6,501 bases of DNA. Source: Hyphomicrobiales bacterium. GTDB lineage: Bacteria > Pseudomonadota > Alphaproteobacteria > Rhizobiales > Aestuariivirgaceae. The DNA lies in NCBI GenBank assembly GCA_027067085.1, contig JAMOMM010000478.1:1-6501 (forward strand), in the 5' to 3' direction. Below, piece by piece: positions 5,429 to 6,501 of the stretch. The translations under genes were made by a program, and so were the position numbers. The stretch's first letter is position 1, and each line of letters starts with the position of its first letter. The notes under the pieces are model-generated. The model made no database searches. It was given only the letters and a program-made list of their open reading frames with translations, and had not been told where the DNA came from.

Positions 5429-6501
5429 TAAATAAGTCCTTTATCTGCAAGGCGTGAAAATCCGTCACGGGTTTGGGGCATTTTCATATCAAGAATACGA
5501 CCTGCAATGAGGTTGCGAAGCATTTGGGCCGTGCCACCGCCAATGGTGAACATGCGGGCATCGCGCACCATGCGTTCAAGCGGTAAATTGCGCGAGTATC
5601 CAGCCGCACCATGGAGCTGTAGGGCATCGTTGGTGACTTTGACGGCATTCTCAGAGGCAATGAGTTTTGCTTGCGCGGCCATTAACGGGTCAGGGAAACC
5701 AGTGTTGGTTGTTTGGGCACTACAGGCGGCGCGCCACAACATCATTCGTGCTGATTCAATGGCGACATTCATGTCGGCTAAAATCCATTGCAAGCCTTGA
5801 AACTCAGCAATGGGGCGACCAAATTGTTCGCGGGTTTTTAGATATTCTTGGGCTTGGTCATAGGCACCTTGAGCCACGCCGAGCGCCACGGTGCCTGCGC
5901 CAACGCGCTGGCCGTTGTAAGCGTTCATTAAACCTGCAAACCCGCGTTTTAATCCTTCGGGTGGAATGACAGCCATATCAGCATCAATTTCTAAATTGTC
6001 AAAAATGATTTCAGTTTCAGGAATGCCGCGCAGACCCATGGCAGGTTCGCGTGACCCGATGATTAAACCTTCATCTTCATCGCGCACGGCAATGAAGCCG
6101 CCGATGCCTTTGCGCTCGCCGTCTTCTTCAACTTGCGCAAAAATCAGATGGGTTTTAGAAACACCACCACCCGTGATCCAATGTTTAGTACCGTTGAGAA
6201 TATATTTGTCACCTTTTTTAACGGCGGTGGTTGTCATTTGCGTTGCAGCCGACCCTGAACCAGGCTCTGTTATACAGATTGCTGGTTTATCGCCTGCTAA
6301 AACTAAAGGGGCAATGCGATCAATTTGTTTTTGATTGCCAAATTTAGTGATGGCACCAATGGCACCCATATTACCTTCAACGACGATTCGAGCTGTTACC
6401 CCACAAACGCGGGCAATTTCTTCAACCACAAGCACAACGTCCATATAGGTTAAACCAAGGCCGCCGTGTTGTTTTGGAATGGTCATACCCATCAAGCCGT
6501 G
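5428..6501 (-). CDS. Acyl-CoA dehydrogenase-fold protein, probable 3-sulfinopropanoyl-CoA desulfinase type (5' end outside window)
   Basis: The frame stays open to the window edge, so roughly 45 N-terminal residues are missing; about 357 remain. The acyl-CoA dehydrogenase fold is clear: AICITEPGSGSAAT and KHWITGGGVSKTHLIFA (flavin and substrate side), REQFGRPIAEFQGLQW, and a C-terminal LHGAAGYSRNLPLERMVRDARMF. The catalytic glutamate of MCAD-type enzymes (in YEGT) is a glycine here, in TIGGGT (codon 5536-5538). The alternative glutamate of IVD-type enzymes is a glutamine in NGQRVG (codon 5908-5910). An arginine in VTARIVVEGN (codon 6388-6390) matches Arg84, and that glutamine matches Gln246, of the Advenella desulfinase AcdDPN7, which I compared from memory. 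That family releases sulfite from 3-sulfinopropanoyl-CoA to give propionyl-CoA. This is the first visible gene of the minus-strand operon. Family fold is certain; desulfinase activity is inferred, and other substrates remain possible. Confidence 0.88.
   Translation of the reverse strand, partial: HGLMGMTIPKQHGGLGLTYMDVVLVVEEIARVCGVTARIVVEGNMGAIGAITKFGNQKQIDRIAPLVLAGDKPAICITEPGSGSAATQMTTTAVKKGDKYILNGTKHWITGGGVSKTHLIFAQVEEDGERKGIGGFIAVRDEDEGLIIGSREPAMGLRGIPETEIIFDNLEIDADMAVIPPEGLKRGFAGLMNAYNGQRVGAGTVALGVAQGAYDQAQEYLKTREQFGRPIAEFQGLQWILADMNVAIESARMMLWRAACSAQTTNTGFPDPLMAAQAKLIASENAVKVTNDALQLHGAAGYSRNLPLERMVRDARMFTIGGGTAQMLRNLIAGRILDMKMPQTRDGFSRLADKGLI
5437..5442 (-). promoter_or_regulatory. Ribosome binding site of the ThDP enzyme, inside the upstream gene
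   Basis: AAAGGA on the minus strand lies 8 bases before the ATG at 5428 and within the last codons of the acyl-CoA dehydrogenase-like gene. It supports the chosen start and independent reinitiation in the overlapping pair. Confidence 0.7.

Noticed and set aside
5966..6334. Plus-strand open frame of 122 codons opposite the acyl-CoA dehydrogenase-like gene
   Set aside because: It lies wholly antisense to a well-conserved gene, and its translation has no recognisable domain and a Ser/Arg/Pro-rich shadow composition.
1..6501. Mobile elements, CRISPR array, tRNA or rRNA genes
   Set aside because: No transposase or integrase, no regularly spaced repeats, no cloverleaf-like segment and no rRNA-like sequence were seen.

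Overview
The window reads as ordinary chromosomal DNA of a Gram-negative bacterium. It is most likely an alphaproteobacterium with a fairly low GC content (mid-40s percent, judged by eye). That assignment is an inference from the gene set: YchF next to purine-salvage genes, a DUF938 methyltransferase, a Blh/ETHE1-type persulfide dioxygenase, and an acyl-CoA dehydrogenase paired with a thiamine-diphosphate (ThDP) enzyme. There is no rRNA, tRNA, CRISPR array, insertion sequence or phage gene. Coding density is high, and the only gaps above 100 bases lie at about 2639-2776 and 3671-3823.

Left part (2-2018, plus strand): the C-terminal end of the ATPase YchF, then a 338-residue deaminase of the adenosine/adenine deaminase family whose motifs favour adenine, then adenine phosphoribosyltransferase (apt). 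Gaps are 26 and 8 bases, so these look co-transcribed. The last two enzymes give adenine two fates, hypoxanthine or AMP. A DUF938 methyltransferase (2015-2638, minus) meets apt tail to tail, with the two stop codons overlapping in one TTAA.

Middle (2639-3823): a divergent intergenic region carries a good promoter whose -10 element lies inside a perfect 13-bp inverted repeat. This looks like the operator of a repressed gene. The gene it drives (2777-3670, plus) encodes a metallo-beta-lactamase-fold protein with the iron ligands and substrate arginine of ETHE1/Blh persulfide dioxygenases. Its 3' region holds two extra hairpins and then a strong intrinsic terminator.

Right part (3824-6501, minus): a two-gene operon read right to left. 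The first gene, cut by the window end, is an acyl-CoA dehydrogenase-fold protein that lacks both usual catalytic glutamates and keeps the Arg and Gln that mark 3-sulfinopropanoyl-CoA desulfinases (AcdDPN7 type). Its stop codon overlaps by one base the start of a 534-residue ThDP-dependent enzyme resembling acetolactate synthase large subunit, whose substrate I cannot name.

If the desulfinase reading is right, the right half of the window has an organosulfur theme: one enzyme would release sulfite from a sulfinate thioester, and the convergent neighbour would oxidise persulfide sulfur to sulfite. That link is inference from family knowledge and proximity.
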